Under the pieces are notes generated by a model that was given only the letters and a program-made list of their open reading frames with translations, was not told the origin of the DNA and did no database searches. A stretch of DNA of 35,275 bases from Robiginitomaculum sp. (GTDB lineage: Bacteria; Pseudomonadota; Alphaproteobacteria; Caulobacterales; Maricaulaceae): assembly GCA_002733805.1 (NCBI GenBank), contig NVXG01000047.1, positions 1 to 35,275 of the forward strand, written 5' to 3'. Shown in pieces: positions 1-9,500 of the stretch (position 1 is its first letter; every line of letters begins with the position of its first letter). A program made the translations under genes and the position numbers.

Positions 1-1
1 A

Positions 2-109
2 GTGCCCAAGCTGGATGCCCGGGGCCGCGAACTATCCCCGCATGTACTCTCATTAGGTGCAGACAATGCCCCCGGTGGCACCGGCAATGATGCTGATATC
101 TCAAGTTAA
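2..109 (+). CDS. C-terminal fragment of an unidentified protein (cut by window edge)
   Basis: An open frame runs from the window edge to a TAA at 107-109 and would encode the last 35 residues of a protein. The fragment is polar and Gly/Asp/Asn-rich, ending in GNDADISS. I do not recognise the family and the piece is too short to assign. It could also be a chance open frame. The next gene on this strand begins about 70-110 bases downstream. Confidence 0.3.
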   Translation: MPKLDARGRELSPHVLSLGADNAPGGTGNDADISS

Positions 110-126
110 GGGCCGAAAGAAAATCG

Positions 127-140
127 TGGGACCAATCCCA
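127..140. promoter_or_regulatory. Palindromic site 1 upstream of cysD (operator candidate)
   Basis: The sequence TGGGACCAATCCCA is a palindrome of five-base half-sites TGGGA/TCCCA around a four-base centre. A near copy lies 71 bases downstream at 198-211, and both are followed by TAT. The site lies just upstream of a possible -10 element, TATGAT at 165-170. It is therefore placed like an operator. The regulator is unknown; the HTH-like domain at the start of the next gene is one candidate (inference). Confidence 0.45.
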
Positions 141-197
141 TATTTTCTTGATATTTACATAATCTATGATACTAAATGGGAGCATTCACCACAAAGG

Positions 198-211
198 TGG
201 GGTTAATCCCA
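198..211. promoter_or_regulatory. Palindromic site 2 upstream of cysD (operator candidate)
   Basis: The sequence TGGGGTTAATCCCA matches the 127-140 palindrome except for one half-site base and the centre. It ends six bases before the ATG at 218. If translation starts at 218, both copies lie in the non-coding leader, which favours 218 over the upstream ATG at 176. Confidence 0.45.
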
Positions 212-217
212 TATATT

Positions 218-1348
218 ATGGATCAAATTGCTGAACTTTTGTCCCGATCTGAGGAATTGGCCAACCAATCCGGCCAATCCTTGTCAACGATTTCACGTAA
301 ACTCCTGAAAGATGGCAAAGGTCTGGCCCGGTTGAAAAATGGTGGCCAATGCACCTTAAAAACCATCGAGCGTGCTTTTGCCGTTTTGCTCGAGTTGGAG
401 CGCAAAGCGGGCATGAGCGCACAAGCCCCGGCCAAGACGGATCAAGGCGGACAATTGACCCACTTGCAACGGCTAGAAGCCCAAAGCATCCACATTTTTC
501 GCGAGGTGGTGGCGAGCTGTGAAAACCCGGTCATGCTGTACAGCGTTGGCAAGGATAGCTCGGTCATGCTGCATCTGGCCTTAAAAGCGTTTTACCCGGC
601 CAAACCACCATTCCCACTTTTGCATGTGGATACCGGTTGGAAGTTCAAACAGATGATCGAATTTCGCGACCGCAAGATCAAACAATTGGGTCTGGAACTA
701 CTCGTTCACACCAACCCGGACGGGATCAAACAGGGCATCGGCCCTTTTTCCCATGGCTCGGCAACCCACACCGATGTGATGAAAACCCAAGGGCTGCGTC
801 AGGCGTTGGATCAATACAAGTTTGATGCAGCGTTTGGTGGCGCGCGCCGGGACGAGGAAAAATCGCGGGCTAAGGAGCGGGTGTTTTCGTTTCGAAATGC
901 GGCCCACCATTGGGACCCCAAAAACCAGCGCCCTGAATTATGGAGCATCTATAATGCCAGAGTAGCCAAAGGCGAAAGCATAAGGGTGTTTCCCTTGTCC
1001 AATTGGACCGAGCTGGATATTTGGCAATACATTTATCAGGAGCAGATCGAAATTCCCGAACTGTATTTTGCGGCGCCTCGGCCAGTAGTGGAGCGCGATG
1101 GCACATTGATCATGGTGGATGATGACCGGATGCCGCTAAAAGACGGCGAAGTTCCACAGGAAAAAATGGTGCGGTTTCGGACCTTGGGTTGTTATCCGCT
1201 CACTGGCGCGGTTGAGAGCACCGCCACCGATCTGACCCAGGTCATCGAAGAAACCTTGCTGGCAAAAACCTCTGAGCGACAGGGTAGAGTCATCGATAAG
1301 GACGGCGACAGCACCATGGAACAAAAAAAACGCGAAGGGTATTTCTAG
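218..1348 (+). CDS. cysD: Sulfate adenylyltransferase small subunit CysD with N-terminal HTH-like domain
   Basis: CysD is the catalytic subunit of ATP sulfurylase, forming adenosine 5'-phosphosulfate from ATP and sulfate with CysN. The part from about 413 onward (roughly 310 residues) matches CysD over its full usual length. It includes the PP-loop motif [26 protein letters not shown], and the ending [12 protein letters not shown]...KKREGYF. Before it lie about 65 extra residues with a helix-turn-helix look ([10 protein letters not shown], then [18 protein letters not shown]), resembling small alphaproteobacterial HTH proteins. No stop codon separates the two parts. The start could be ATG 176, but 218 puts both palindromes outside the gene and gives a natural HTH N-terminus. 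ATG 413, with GGAG at 397-400, could allow internal initiation of plain CysD. The TAG stop directly abuts the cysNC ATG, so the two are co-transcribed and probably translationally coupled. Confidence 0.88.
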   Translation: MDQIAELLSRSEELANQSGQSLSTISRKLLKDGKGLARLKNGGQCTLKTIERAFAVLLELERKAGMSAQAPAKTDQGGQLTHLQRLEAQSIHIFREVVASCENPVMLYSVGKDSSVMLHLALKAFYPAKPPFPLLHVDTGWKFKQMIEFRDRKIKQLGLELLVHTNPDGIKQGIGPFSHGSATHTDVMKTQGLRQALDQYKFDAAFGGARRDEEKSRAKERVFSFRNAAHHWDPKNQRPELWSIYNARVAKGESIRVFPLSNWTELDIWQYIYQEQIEIPELYFAAPRPVVERDGTLIMVDDDRMPLKDGEVPQEKMVRFRTLGCYPLTGAVESTATDLTQVIEETLLAKTSERQGRVIDKDGDSTMEQKKREGYF

Positions 1349-3262
1349 ATGCCCGATAGCTCCACATCCCAAACTAATGTTGAAACTCTGATGCAATCCG
1401 GCACAAAAAAAGACCTGTTGCGGGTTTTGACCTGCGGCAGTGTTGATGATGGAAAATCCACGCTGATCGGGCGGTTATTATTTGATAGCCAGCAAATTTA
1501 TGCTGACCAGATGACCAGTTTGCAAACCGACAGCAAAAAGTTTGGCACGCAAGGACCGGACATTGATCTGGCGCTGCTGGTTGATGGGCTGGCGGCTGAA
1601 CGCGAGCAAGGCATTACCATTGATGTGGCCTATCGGTTTTTTTCGACCAAGGCGCGTAAATTTATTATTGCCGATACCCCAGGGCACGAACAATACACCC
1701 GCAATATGGCCACCGGCGCCTCAACGGCTGATCTGGCAATTTTGCTGGTTGATGCTCGCCTCGGGCTACAAGTACAAACTAGGCGGCACAGTTATATTGC
1801 CTCATTACTCGGGATCCGGCACGTTCTGGTCGCCGTCAACAAGATGGATCTGGTCGAGTTTTCCCAGCGCAACTTCAACAGTATAGAAGAACAATACCGG
1901 GACTTTGCCAAAGATCTCGGATTTGAAGATATTACCTGCATCCCGGTTTCGGCCCTGTTAGGCGACAATGTAACCATGGCCAGCCAGCACATGACTTGGT
2001 ATCGCGGACCCACCTTGTTGCAGCATCTGGAAGCCGTAGAAATAACCAACCCATCGGACGAAACCGGGTTTCGTTTGCCGGTGCAATGGGTCAACCGGCC
2101 AAATTCCGGATTTCGCGGATTTTGCGGAACAGTCGCCGCAGGCCAGATCGTACCCGGCGACGAGATTATGGTTTTGCCATCGGGCCAACGCTCAACCGTT
2201 AAGCAGATTGTCACCATGGATGGGGACCTGCCAATCGCCCGGCGACACCAATCCGTCACCTTGACCTTGGACGATGAAATTGCCATTTCGCGCGGTGACT
2301 TTATCTGTTCAACCGACCATTTGGCCGGGCAATCAGACCAATTTCAGGCCCATCTGATCTGGATGTCGGAAAAGGAACTGTTTCCGGGGAGAAGCTATTT
2401 ACTCAAAACCTGCAATTCAACGGTTGCCGCCAGTATCACCAGTTTGAAATACCAAGTCGATGTCAATGATCTGTCGCATCAGGCGGCCAAGACGCTTCAT
2501 TTAAATGAAATCGGCGTGTGTAATTTGTCCTTGGGTCAGGCCATTGCGTTTGATCCTTACCGGGATAACCGCACAACGGGCAGCTTCATCCTGATTGACC
2601 GGTTGAGCAATGAAACGGTCGGTGCCGGGATGATTGATTTCTCCTTACGCCGGGCTTCCAATGTGGTCTGGCAGGATATTGAGATCAGCCGCAACAAACG
2701 TGCCGCCCAAAAACAGCAAAAACCAGCCGTATTATGGTTTACCGGCCTGTCGGGGTCGGGCAAATCGACCATTGCCAATCTGGTCGAGAAAAAATTGTAT
2801 GATATGGGGCGCCATACCTACATTTTGGATGGCGACAATGTGCGCCATGGCTTGAACAATGATTTGGGTTTTACCGATGCGGATCGGGTTGAAAACATAA
2901 GGCGAGTGGGTGAAACGGCCAAACTGATGGCCGATGCCGGGTTGATGGTGCTGGTATCGTTTATTTCGCCGTTTCGCGAGGAGCGTCAAATGGCCCGGCG
3001 CTTGATGGCGAAAGGTGAATTTATCGAGATTTTTGTAAAAACCCCGCTGGAAGTGGCTGAAGCCCGTGATGTCAAAGGCCTGTACGCCAGAGCCAGAGCG
3101 GGCGAGATCAAAAACTTCACCGGGATCGATAGTGAGTATCAAGCCCCAACCCACGCCGAGATCGAAGTAGATACAGTCTCCAGCCCCGCCGAGCAGGCGG
3201 CAAGCCAGATCGTCGATTATCTGAAGAAAGAGGGTTTTCTGGATTTTGATGAAACAAGCTAA
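1349..3262 (+). CDS. cysNC: Bifunctional CysN/CysC: sulfate adenylyltransferase GTPase subunit fused to APS kinase
   Basis: The protein has 637 residues in two modules. The first (about 1-440) is the CysN GTPase that powers APS synthesis. It has G1 GSVDDGKST near residue 30, G3 DTPGHE near 109, G4 NKMD near 165 and EF-Tu-like beta-barrel domains behind. The second (about 450-637) is APS kinase, which phosphorylates APS to PAPS. It has P-loop GLSGSGKST near residue 465, the DGDNVRHGLN motif near 494 and SFISPFREER near 540. Both modules look complete. PAPS serves either sulfate reduction or sulfotransfer. No PAPS reductase is nearby, while a sulfotransferase-domain protein sits 3.5 kb away, so supply of PAPS for sulfation is the better inference. 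Confidence 0.96.
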   Translation: MPDSSTSQTNVETLMQSGTKKDLLRVLTCGSVDDGKSTLIGRLLFDSQQIYADQMTSLQTDSKKFGTQGPDIDLALLVDGLAAEREQGITIDVAYRFFSTKARKFIIADTPGHEQYTRNMATGASTADLAILLVDARLGLQVQTRRHSYIASLLGIRHVLVAVNKMDLVEFSQRNFNSIEEQYRDFAKDLGFEDITCIPVSALLGDNVTMASQHMTWYRGPTLLQHLEAVEITNPSDETGFRLPVQWVNRPNSGFRGFCGTVAAGQIVPGDEIMVLPSGQRSTVKQIVTMDGDLPIARRHQSVTLTLDDEIAISRGDFICSTDHLAGQSDQFQAHLIWMSEKELFPGRSYLLKTCNSTVAASITSLKYQVDVNDLSHQAAKTLHLNEIGVCNLSLGQAIAFDPYRDNRTTGSFILIDRLSNETVGAGMIDFSLRRASNVVWQDIEISRNKRAAQKQQKPAVLWFTGLSGSGKSTIANLVEKKLYDMGRHTYILDGDNVRHGLNNDLGFTDADRVENIRRVGETAKLMADAGLMVLVSFISPFREERQMARRLMAKGEFIEIFVKTPLEVAEARDVKGLYARARAGEIKNFTGIDSEYQAPTHAEIEVDTVSSPAEQAASQIVDYLKKEGFLDFDETS

Positions 3263-3448
3263 TTGCCTCAAAAAATTCCCGTCGCGCCTTCTTTCGGGAA
3301 ACTAAAATTCCCGCTGAAATGAGCGAAACAATCACCGGACTATCTACCCACAAGTGTTACGGCTTGTAACCAACCCAAGTGTGCGTTATTAGGCTGCAAT
3401 TGATGCTGAACACGCTGGGGTGTGATTGGCGGTTTGAGAATAAAAAAC

Positions 3449-5047
3449 ATGAGTTTATCCGTATATACCGGGCTGTCGGCCACCGGGAAAACCTCAACCA
3501 TGATCCGGTTGATGCGCGCTCGTGAAGAAGCCGGTGGCAAGGTTGTTTTATTTTTATCAGCTGAGCACCCAGAACTAACCCGGCGCAAAAACGTCCGCCC
3601 CGGTGGTTTGATGGGATGCCGCGAGCCGGGCCTGAACTTTCCGATTGATCATGTGTTAAAAACCGACGACACAATCGAGCAATTATCAGCGCTGGAGCCA
3701 GACACCATGGCGGTGTTTGATGAGGCCCAGTTCTTTGGCCCGCAGATTGTAAAAGCGTGGCACAATGCGGCCGAAAAAGGCGTGGAAGTGCTGATTGGTT
3801 CCCCATCCAATGGCCATTTGAAATTATTGCGGGAAAACGGGCACGAACCCAGCGAGATGATTGTGCCTTGCACCTGTGGACTAAAAGATGCGACCCATGT
3901 GGTCTATGAGGAAAACATGACTTACCCAACCCATTTATGTGATGACTGCCATTCAGACGCACACCGACAAGTAATCAGTGAGCTGTTTGAAGAAGTGCGG
4001 GTCGACAAACCATTTCCCGGTGAAAATAAAACCTATCAACCGTTTTTTGGCCTCGATCCAGAAGGTTGGGAATATGTACGGCCTGACTCCGTTGCCCGCT
4101 TCGAGATCATGCAGGACGCGATCAACCGCTACCCATCCCTAAATCCGACCGTTGAAAACGTCGACCAACGCCTCAGCTTTATGGATCTGGGCTGTTGTTC
4201 AGGGTATTTTTGCGGTGCCATGGCCAATGTCGGCTTTTCATCTACCGGCGTGGATGTCACCAAAAACTTTATCGACTGGGCTGGCCGGGTGGCCAAACTG
4301 CAAGGTCACAACATTGAATATCGTTGTGAAGATGCCAAAAAATACATCACCGGCTCAACTGAGAAAATTGATGTAACCTCGAGCTTCGCGACCATTCAGT
4401 GGGTGATGACCCAACAAGGATACGAAGCCGGGCTTGAATGCTTCAAGCATTTGTTTGATCGCACCCGCCATATCTGTGTGGTCGAAATGGGCTACACCTT
4501 GGAAGACATTTACAAGGAACGCATTCCAGATCGCCCGCGCGAAATTGATAAAAGCTGGGTGCTGGATATCATGCAGGAATTTGGAAACTTCGCCGAGATC
4601 GAAGTGTTCCCTGCCGGTGAAAACGGCATTTGGCGCGATGTATTTGTTGGGTATAAGGAGGCGCCGGCGCGCCGTCCCTTTCGTCCCGGCTTCAAATCCA
4701 AGCATGTGGCGCAGATTTCGCGGGCGCTTCAATACTGGGATGACAAATGGGCTGGCCAGGATTTCGAGGTTTTTTTCAAAGCGCTCAAACCGGTAAAAAA
4801 AGGCCTGATCAAAGGCTGGTTCCCGGACCGGGTTGATGGTTCAGACGCACAGGTCAAAATTGATCTGGACGGTGTCACGATCGAAGAATTTTCGGTTTCC
4901 GGCAATAAATTCGAATGTAGCTTTGCTTGCGAATATGATCCGGGCCGGATGTTTTGCCTACGGGTGCAATCATCACCTCATCCATCGAAAGATGAGCGGG
5001 ATCAACGTCCCCTTGCCTTTGTCTTAAACAAACTGAAATTCAGCTGA
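3449..5047 (+). CDS. Thymidine-kinase-like P-loop / SAM methyltransferase fusion, probable polysaccharide-modifying enzyme
   Basis: The protein has 532 residues from ATG 3449; a GTG at 3422 would add nine. The N-terminal 185 residues resemble type II thymidine kinase: Walker A GLSATGKTS near residue 8, DEAQFF near 91 (a TK hallmark), and a Cys pair plus CDDC (about 140 and 163) where TK binds zinc. From about 240 a class I SAM-dependent methyltransferase begins, with motif I DLGCCSGYFCG followed by GVDVT. The last 80 residues look like the beta-rich tail seen on polysaccharide-related proteins (DQRPLAFVLNKLKFS). The gene lies between PAPS synthesis and an ABC-2 polysaccharide exporter. By analogy with WbdD, a kinase/methyltransferase that caps O-antigen chains, a modification role fits, but its kinase fold is different and the substrate is unknown. 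Confidence 0.72.
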   Translation: MSLSVYTGLSATGKTSTMIRLMRAREEAGGKVVLFLSAEHPELTRRKNVRPGGLMGCREPGLNFPIDHVLKTDDTIEQLSALEPDTMAVFDEAQFFGPQIVKAWHNAAEKGVEVLIGSPSNGHLKLLRENGHEPSEMIVPCTCGLKDATHVVYEENMTYPTHLCDDCHSDAHRQVISELFEEVRVDKPFPGENKTYQPFFGLDPEGWEYVRPDSVARFEIMQDAINRYPSLNPTVENVDQRLSFMDLGCCSGYFCGAMANVGFSSTGVDVTKNFIDWAGRVAKLQGHNIEYRCEDAKKYITGSTEKIDVTSSFATIQWVMTQQGYEAGLECFKHLFDRTRHICVVEMGYTLEDIYKERIPDRPREIDKSWVLDIMQEFGNFAEIEVFPAGENGIWRDVFVGYKEAPARRPFRPGFKSKHVAQISRALQYWDDKWAGQDFEVFFKALKPVKKGLIKGWFPDRVDGSDAQVKIDLDGVTIEEFSVSGNKFECSFACEYDPGRMFCLRVQSSPHPSKDERDQRPLAFVLNKLKFS

Positions 5048-5055
5048 GAGCTCGG

Positions 5056-5808
5056 TTAGGCCGCTCGGCTAGCTAGCCGTGCCTCGTCCTCTTTGGCCCG
5101 GCGGCTGGTCTCGCGCACGAAAATATCCAGCACTTCGTCAATATCCCCAGAGGCAGCAATTTTACCGTCATCGAGCCAAAGACCCTTGGTGCAATAGCGC
5201 TGGATAATAATGGTGTTGTGACTGGCCAGAATAAACCCGTGAGAATCAGAAACGATGGCCTCCAGCCGTTTTTCAGCTTTTTCGCGAAACAGCCTGTCGC
5301 CTGCCCCAATCCATTCGTCGAGCAATAGTATTTCCGGGTTCAGCTCGGTTGCCGTGGCGAAGATCAGCCGCATGGCCATGCCTTGCGAATAGGTATGCAG
5401 CGGATCATCAATCACATCTTCCAGCCCGCTAAAGGCCAATATGCCCGGCATCAAATCCTGCATTTCAAGCTGCGAACAACCAGCCACCATGCCCAGCAAC
5501 ATGACATTGGCTCGCCCGCTCATATCGAGGCGCATTCCGACACCAAGATTGAACAACGCAACGATTTTGCCCGATACATCAATGCTGCCGGATTCTGGCT
5601 CATATATCCCGGCAATGGTTCGCAAAAGTGTGGATTTTCCTGAACCATTCAGCCCGACCAGTGCCAAGCGATCCCCAGTATGTAGTTGAAACGTCACATC
5701 ATCCAACGCCGGCACCATCGGCTCACGTTTTTTGAACAGGCTTCGCAACCCCATTTGTGGACGGGGGTAGGTTAGTCTGACATTTTTTGCATCCACCAGA
5801 AGTGACAT
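5056..5808 (-). CDS. Polysaccharide ABC exporter ATPase (Wzt/KpsT type)
   Basis: This 250-residue ATPase would energise export of a lipid-linked polysaccharide across the inner membrane. It has Walker A GLNGSGKST near residue 54, signature motif YSQGMAMR, Walker B EILLLDEWIGAGD, and the switch histidine in LASHN. The EWIGAGD form after Walker B is typical of Wzt/KpsT/TagH. It lacks the C-terminal carbohydrate-binding domain of long Wzt proteins, so cap recognition, if it occurs, is not built in. It lies four bases downstream of the Wzm-like permease and converges with the kinase/methyltransferase gene. Confidence 0.92.
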   Translation of the reverse strand: MSLLVDAKNVRLTYPRPQMGLRSLFKKREPMVPALDDVTFQLHTGDRLALVGLNGSGKSTLLRTIAGIYEPESGSIDVSGKIVALFNLGVGMRLDMSGRANVMLLGMVAGCSQLEMQDLMPGILAFSGLEDVIDDPLHTYSQGMAMRLIFATATELNPEILLLDEWIGAGDRLFREKAEKRLEAIVSDSHGFILASHNTIIIQRYCTKGLWLDDGKIAASGDIDEVLDIFVRETSRRAKEDEARLASRAA

Positions 5809-5812
5809 TGAC

Positions 5813-6592
5813 CTATACCCAAAACGGCACGCGCCGCCCCCAGAACTGCAAAGTCAGTATGGCCAGTATCCAACCGAAAACACTAAAGCCTAACGCCACC
5901 ATCCAACTGGCCGACGGGATGGTACCCAACACGATCGGATCGCGGACGATAGCTAGAAAATGAGTAAACGGATTATAGGTCAGCAAAAACGCATTGCCGC
6001 CCAATTGATCCGGCATATACAAAATCGGCGTAATGAAAAACAATACCCGCATACCGGATTGTACCAAATGGATCAGATCCCGGTGCCGGGAGCTCAACAC
6101 GCCCAGAAAAATCTGCACCCACCAAGCGTTCAGGACCAGCACCAACATTCCCGGAATTGCCCACCACGCAACTGACGTCAGTTGCCATTTCAAAACCCAC
6201 AACAGAACGATAATCACCAAACTACTATAGGCCAGATTGATCAAATGTCGGGTCAGACTCTGATACACAAAAACGCTCAAGGGCATTTTGGTACCCAAAA
6301 TCCATGGCCGTGCATTGATAAACACATTGCACCCGTCTGTGACATTACCCGCCACATAGGCCCAGATCAGGAATCCGATCGATAACCATGCGGCAAACAA
6401 ATCATTGTCAGCAGCAGAAATTGAACCAAAAATCAGGATTTTTACGCCAATAAACATCGCGAAGGAAAAGGTGATCCACGCCATGCCGATAAAACTGCGC
6501 CGATAAGTTTGTTGGATATCAGCCACCGCCAAACGCGTCCATAGCGGCCAACGTACAGCTCCCGCCGCAAGGTTTTTAAACGCCCAGATCAT
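5813..6592 (-). CDS. Polysaccharide ABC-2 exporter permease (Wzm/KpsM type)
   Basis: This is a 259-residue ABC-2 permease with about six hydrophobic segments. The family feature is the N-terminal amphipathic stretch LWTRLAVADIQQTYRRSFIG before the first membrane span, as in Wzm and KpsM. The C-terminus ends in a span followed by WGRRVPFWV. The ATG follows directly after the stop of the large sulfotransferase/glycosyltransferase gene (TAGATG), and the ATPase gene follows at once, so the three are one transcription unit. The substrate is presumably the glycan made by that neighbour. Confidence 0.92.
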   Translation of the reverse strand: MIWAFKNLAAGAVRWPLWTRLAVADIQQTYRRSFIGMAWITFSFAMFIGVKILIFGSISAADNDLFAAWLSIGFLIWAYVAGNVTDGCNVFINARPWILGTKMPLSVFVYQSLTRHLINLAYSSLVIIVLLWVLKWQLTSVAWWAIPGMLVLVLNAWWVQIFLGVLSSRHRDLIHLVQSGMRVLFFITPILYMPDQLGGNAFLLTYNPFTHFLAIVRDPIVLGTIPSASWMVALGFSVFGWILAILTLQFWGRRVPFWV

Positions 6593-9500
6593 CTATTGCA
6601 GGCTTTCCAACATTTTCTTGTAGGTCTTGGCGACATTCGGGTAGGCATAATGGTCATTGTGATACGTAACACCAGCTAAGGACACAGTATCCCACACCAG
6701 CTCATCGTCATAAATCGACGCCGCCAGTTTTGCAAATTGTTCGGGCGTATCTGCCTGTAATTTAATCACATCCAATCCCTGTTCAGCCATGCCTTCAAAT
6801 GCAATTGCCGTGCCAATACACGGTACACCCTGGCCAATCGAAGAGGCAATTTTACCCTTTAGTCCAGCTCCATAGCGCAAAGGCGCAATGGTCAACCGGC
6901 ATTTGCCCAGCAGGTGTTCCAGATCAGCTACATAGCCGTCGACCAGAATGTCATTGCAGACATATTCCTTAAACCGGTCCGGCATGTGACTGCCGCAGAT
7001 CCGCAAGCGCACGCCGGGAAGAGATTGGCGCATTATCGGCCAGATTTCCCGGACCAACCAGTCCACGGCATCGACATTCGGTCGGTGGTTATACCCACCG
7101 ATGAACACAATGTCTTTGCGGCTGGCAAACCCCGTGCTGCGGCGGGCAATGGGTCGGATCAGGGGGATATTCCATAACTTGTCAGCCAATTTTTTATTCC
7201 GCGACAACACTTCATGCTCGTGCTCCGAGAGCACAATGGTCGCATCTGCTGCCCGCATGAACGACAGTTCCATTTTCTTCATGGCGGCCGCATCGACCTT
7301 CATTTTCGCGTTACCGACCACTTCGGCTTCGCGCTCCATTCGCAAATAATGCAGATCGACTGTGTTGTAGATAATTTTAGCCCGTGGACATTTCTTTCGA
7401 ATTTTATCAAGAAACAACTCGTTGATTTCAGCCCGTGACAGCACCACAAAATCAAATACGTCACCACGTTCTTTTAAGAATACATCCATGTTTGAATAAA
7501 ACGGATGATAGATGCACTCCACACCCTTGCGCTGCAAGGCAGCAGTGGCCTCGCCCCAATGGGCAAAATTGGTCCCGGGGACAAAATGAACCCGATACCC
7601 TTGCTCAATCAGAATTTGGATGGTGTTGACCGCATCCAGCGAGCCGGAATCCTTGTCTGGTTCCGGGGTGGTTGCGTCCACATAGAGCACGTGGCCGCGC
7701 ACCATACGGTCTGAGGCCAGTTCCGGGCGATCCGCATTGGGGTGGTGATTACGCAGCACTTTGCGCCATGTATTAAAGAAGATTTTCTGGTTCGAAACTT
7801 GGTACTTCTTGGCACCCGACGTCACGTCAGTGCCAGAGCTTAAGCCCTCGATATGGATCAGTGACGAGCGCGGTTGGTATAAAACCCGGTAGCCCAATTG
7901 CCGAACCCGGAAACAACAATCGGTGTCTTCGTAATAAGCTTTTTCCAACTTGGTGTTAAAGCCGCCAATTTCCTCAAACAGATCGCGGCGGATCATCAGG
8001 GACGCACCGGAAACATAGTCCACATCGCGGACAAAATTATAAAGTGGATGGTCCGGGCTTTGATCCCGACCCCAATTCCAACCGCTGCCGTCTTCCCAGA
8101 TAATCCCGCCAGCTTCTTGCAGTTTACCATTTGGAAAAATGAGTTTGGAACCAACAATGCCCACATCGCCATGTTCTTGATAGGTCCGCACCAATGCGTC
8201 GAGCCAACCCGGATTAACCAAAGTATCATTGTTCAAAAAGACAATATACTGGCCGCGCGATTGGGCTGCATTCACATTGCAATTCATCAAAAAGCCAAGA
8301 TTTTCTTCATTGCGGAAATATCGAAGGCCATCAATTTTACCCAATATCGTGTGAAACGGGTCAGGCGAACAATCATCGGCCAGAATAACCTCGTACTCGA
8401 CACTGACTTTCTGTTGGTGGATGGATTTCAGGCAAGCCACAGTTTGGCTGATCTCGTTATAAACCGGCACAACAATCGAGACCACCGGGTTATCACTTTG
8501 TTCAAATGCAAAATCAATATCCACCTCTGATGGCGCGGGGAGTTGGGTCAGCGCGCCGTTTTGGTGAACCCGGTTATTGGCCCCATTCAAGTTTTCAGCC
8601 AATCCAGAAAGTTTGTCACTCAGTCTGCTTTTTACAGAATCAGGAAGCGGTGTAACACGCCGCATAAACCGCAATCCCTTAAATGCCACCGCCTTCATAG
8701 CCGCACGTACCGGGTGGGCCTGATAATACTCAACCAGCAATTTGTAGCCATCCACCTGCTGGCTCAATTGCCGTTCGACCATCTCGTTGCGACTTACGTC
8801 TAATCGATGTTTGACATCTTCTGCAATTTTTAGACGTTGTAGTTCTTCGTGCTCGACTTCTAGCGAGTTTAGTTTGAGGTCTCGCTCGATAACGCCGCCA
8901 TTCAGCGCACCGATACGGGTTTCCTTGTCGATCAATTCCGCCTGTAATTTACCCAACAAATGATCCCGTTCCACAATGCCGCCATCCAGCGCGCCAATGT
9001 ACGTTTCCTTGTCGACCAACACGGAATTTAAACTGGCCAACTCTTCTGTCCGCTCTCTGATTTGTCCGTGCAATTCTTGATTTTCAGTATTCAGCTGCAC
9101 AAATTTTCGTTGTTCAACTTGTATTTTTTTTGTGCCTTTAGTCAGGAATGATCTTCGGTCATGTTCTCGGATGAAGCTGGCATCAAGATCAAGCATCGCC
9201 GCAAAGTCTTGGGTCATTTTGTCAAAACTGGAGCGTTTTAAGAAGAAATCCGTCGAAGCGGTCATCGCCGAATATCGTTGATGCAAATCCGGATCATCCG
9301 GGTTTTGATCTGCATTCTGGTAGATCAGTCCCTGAATCGTATTTCGAACATTGGGATCATCAATGGCAGCATTTCCAGGAAAATAGTGGCTCAGGAACTT
9401 TAGAATATCATCGGCATTTTTAGTCAGCAGATGCTCATACACAATCAGCCGGTCGACCTTTTTGGGTAAGTTTTGGCGCATGGCCTGCATATAAGAAATG

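Noticed and set aside
3276..3300. Small hairpin TTCCCG...CGGGAA after cysNC as terminator
   Set aside because: Only six pairs with a 13-base loop and no U-tract; too weak to call.
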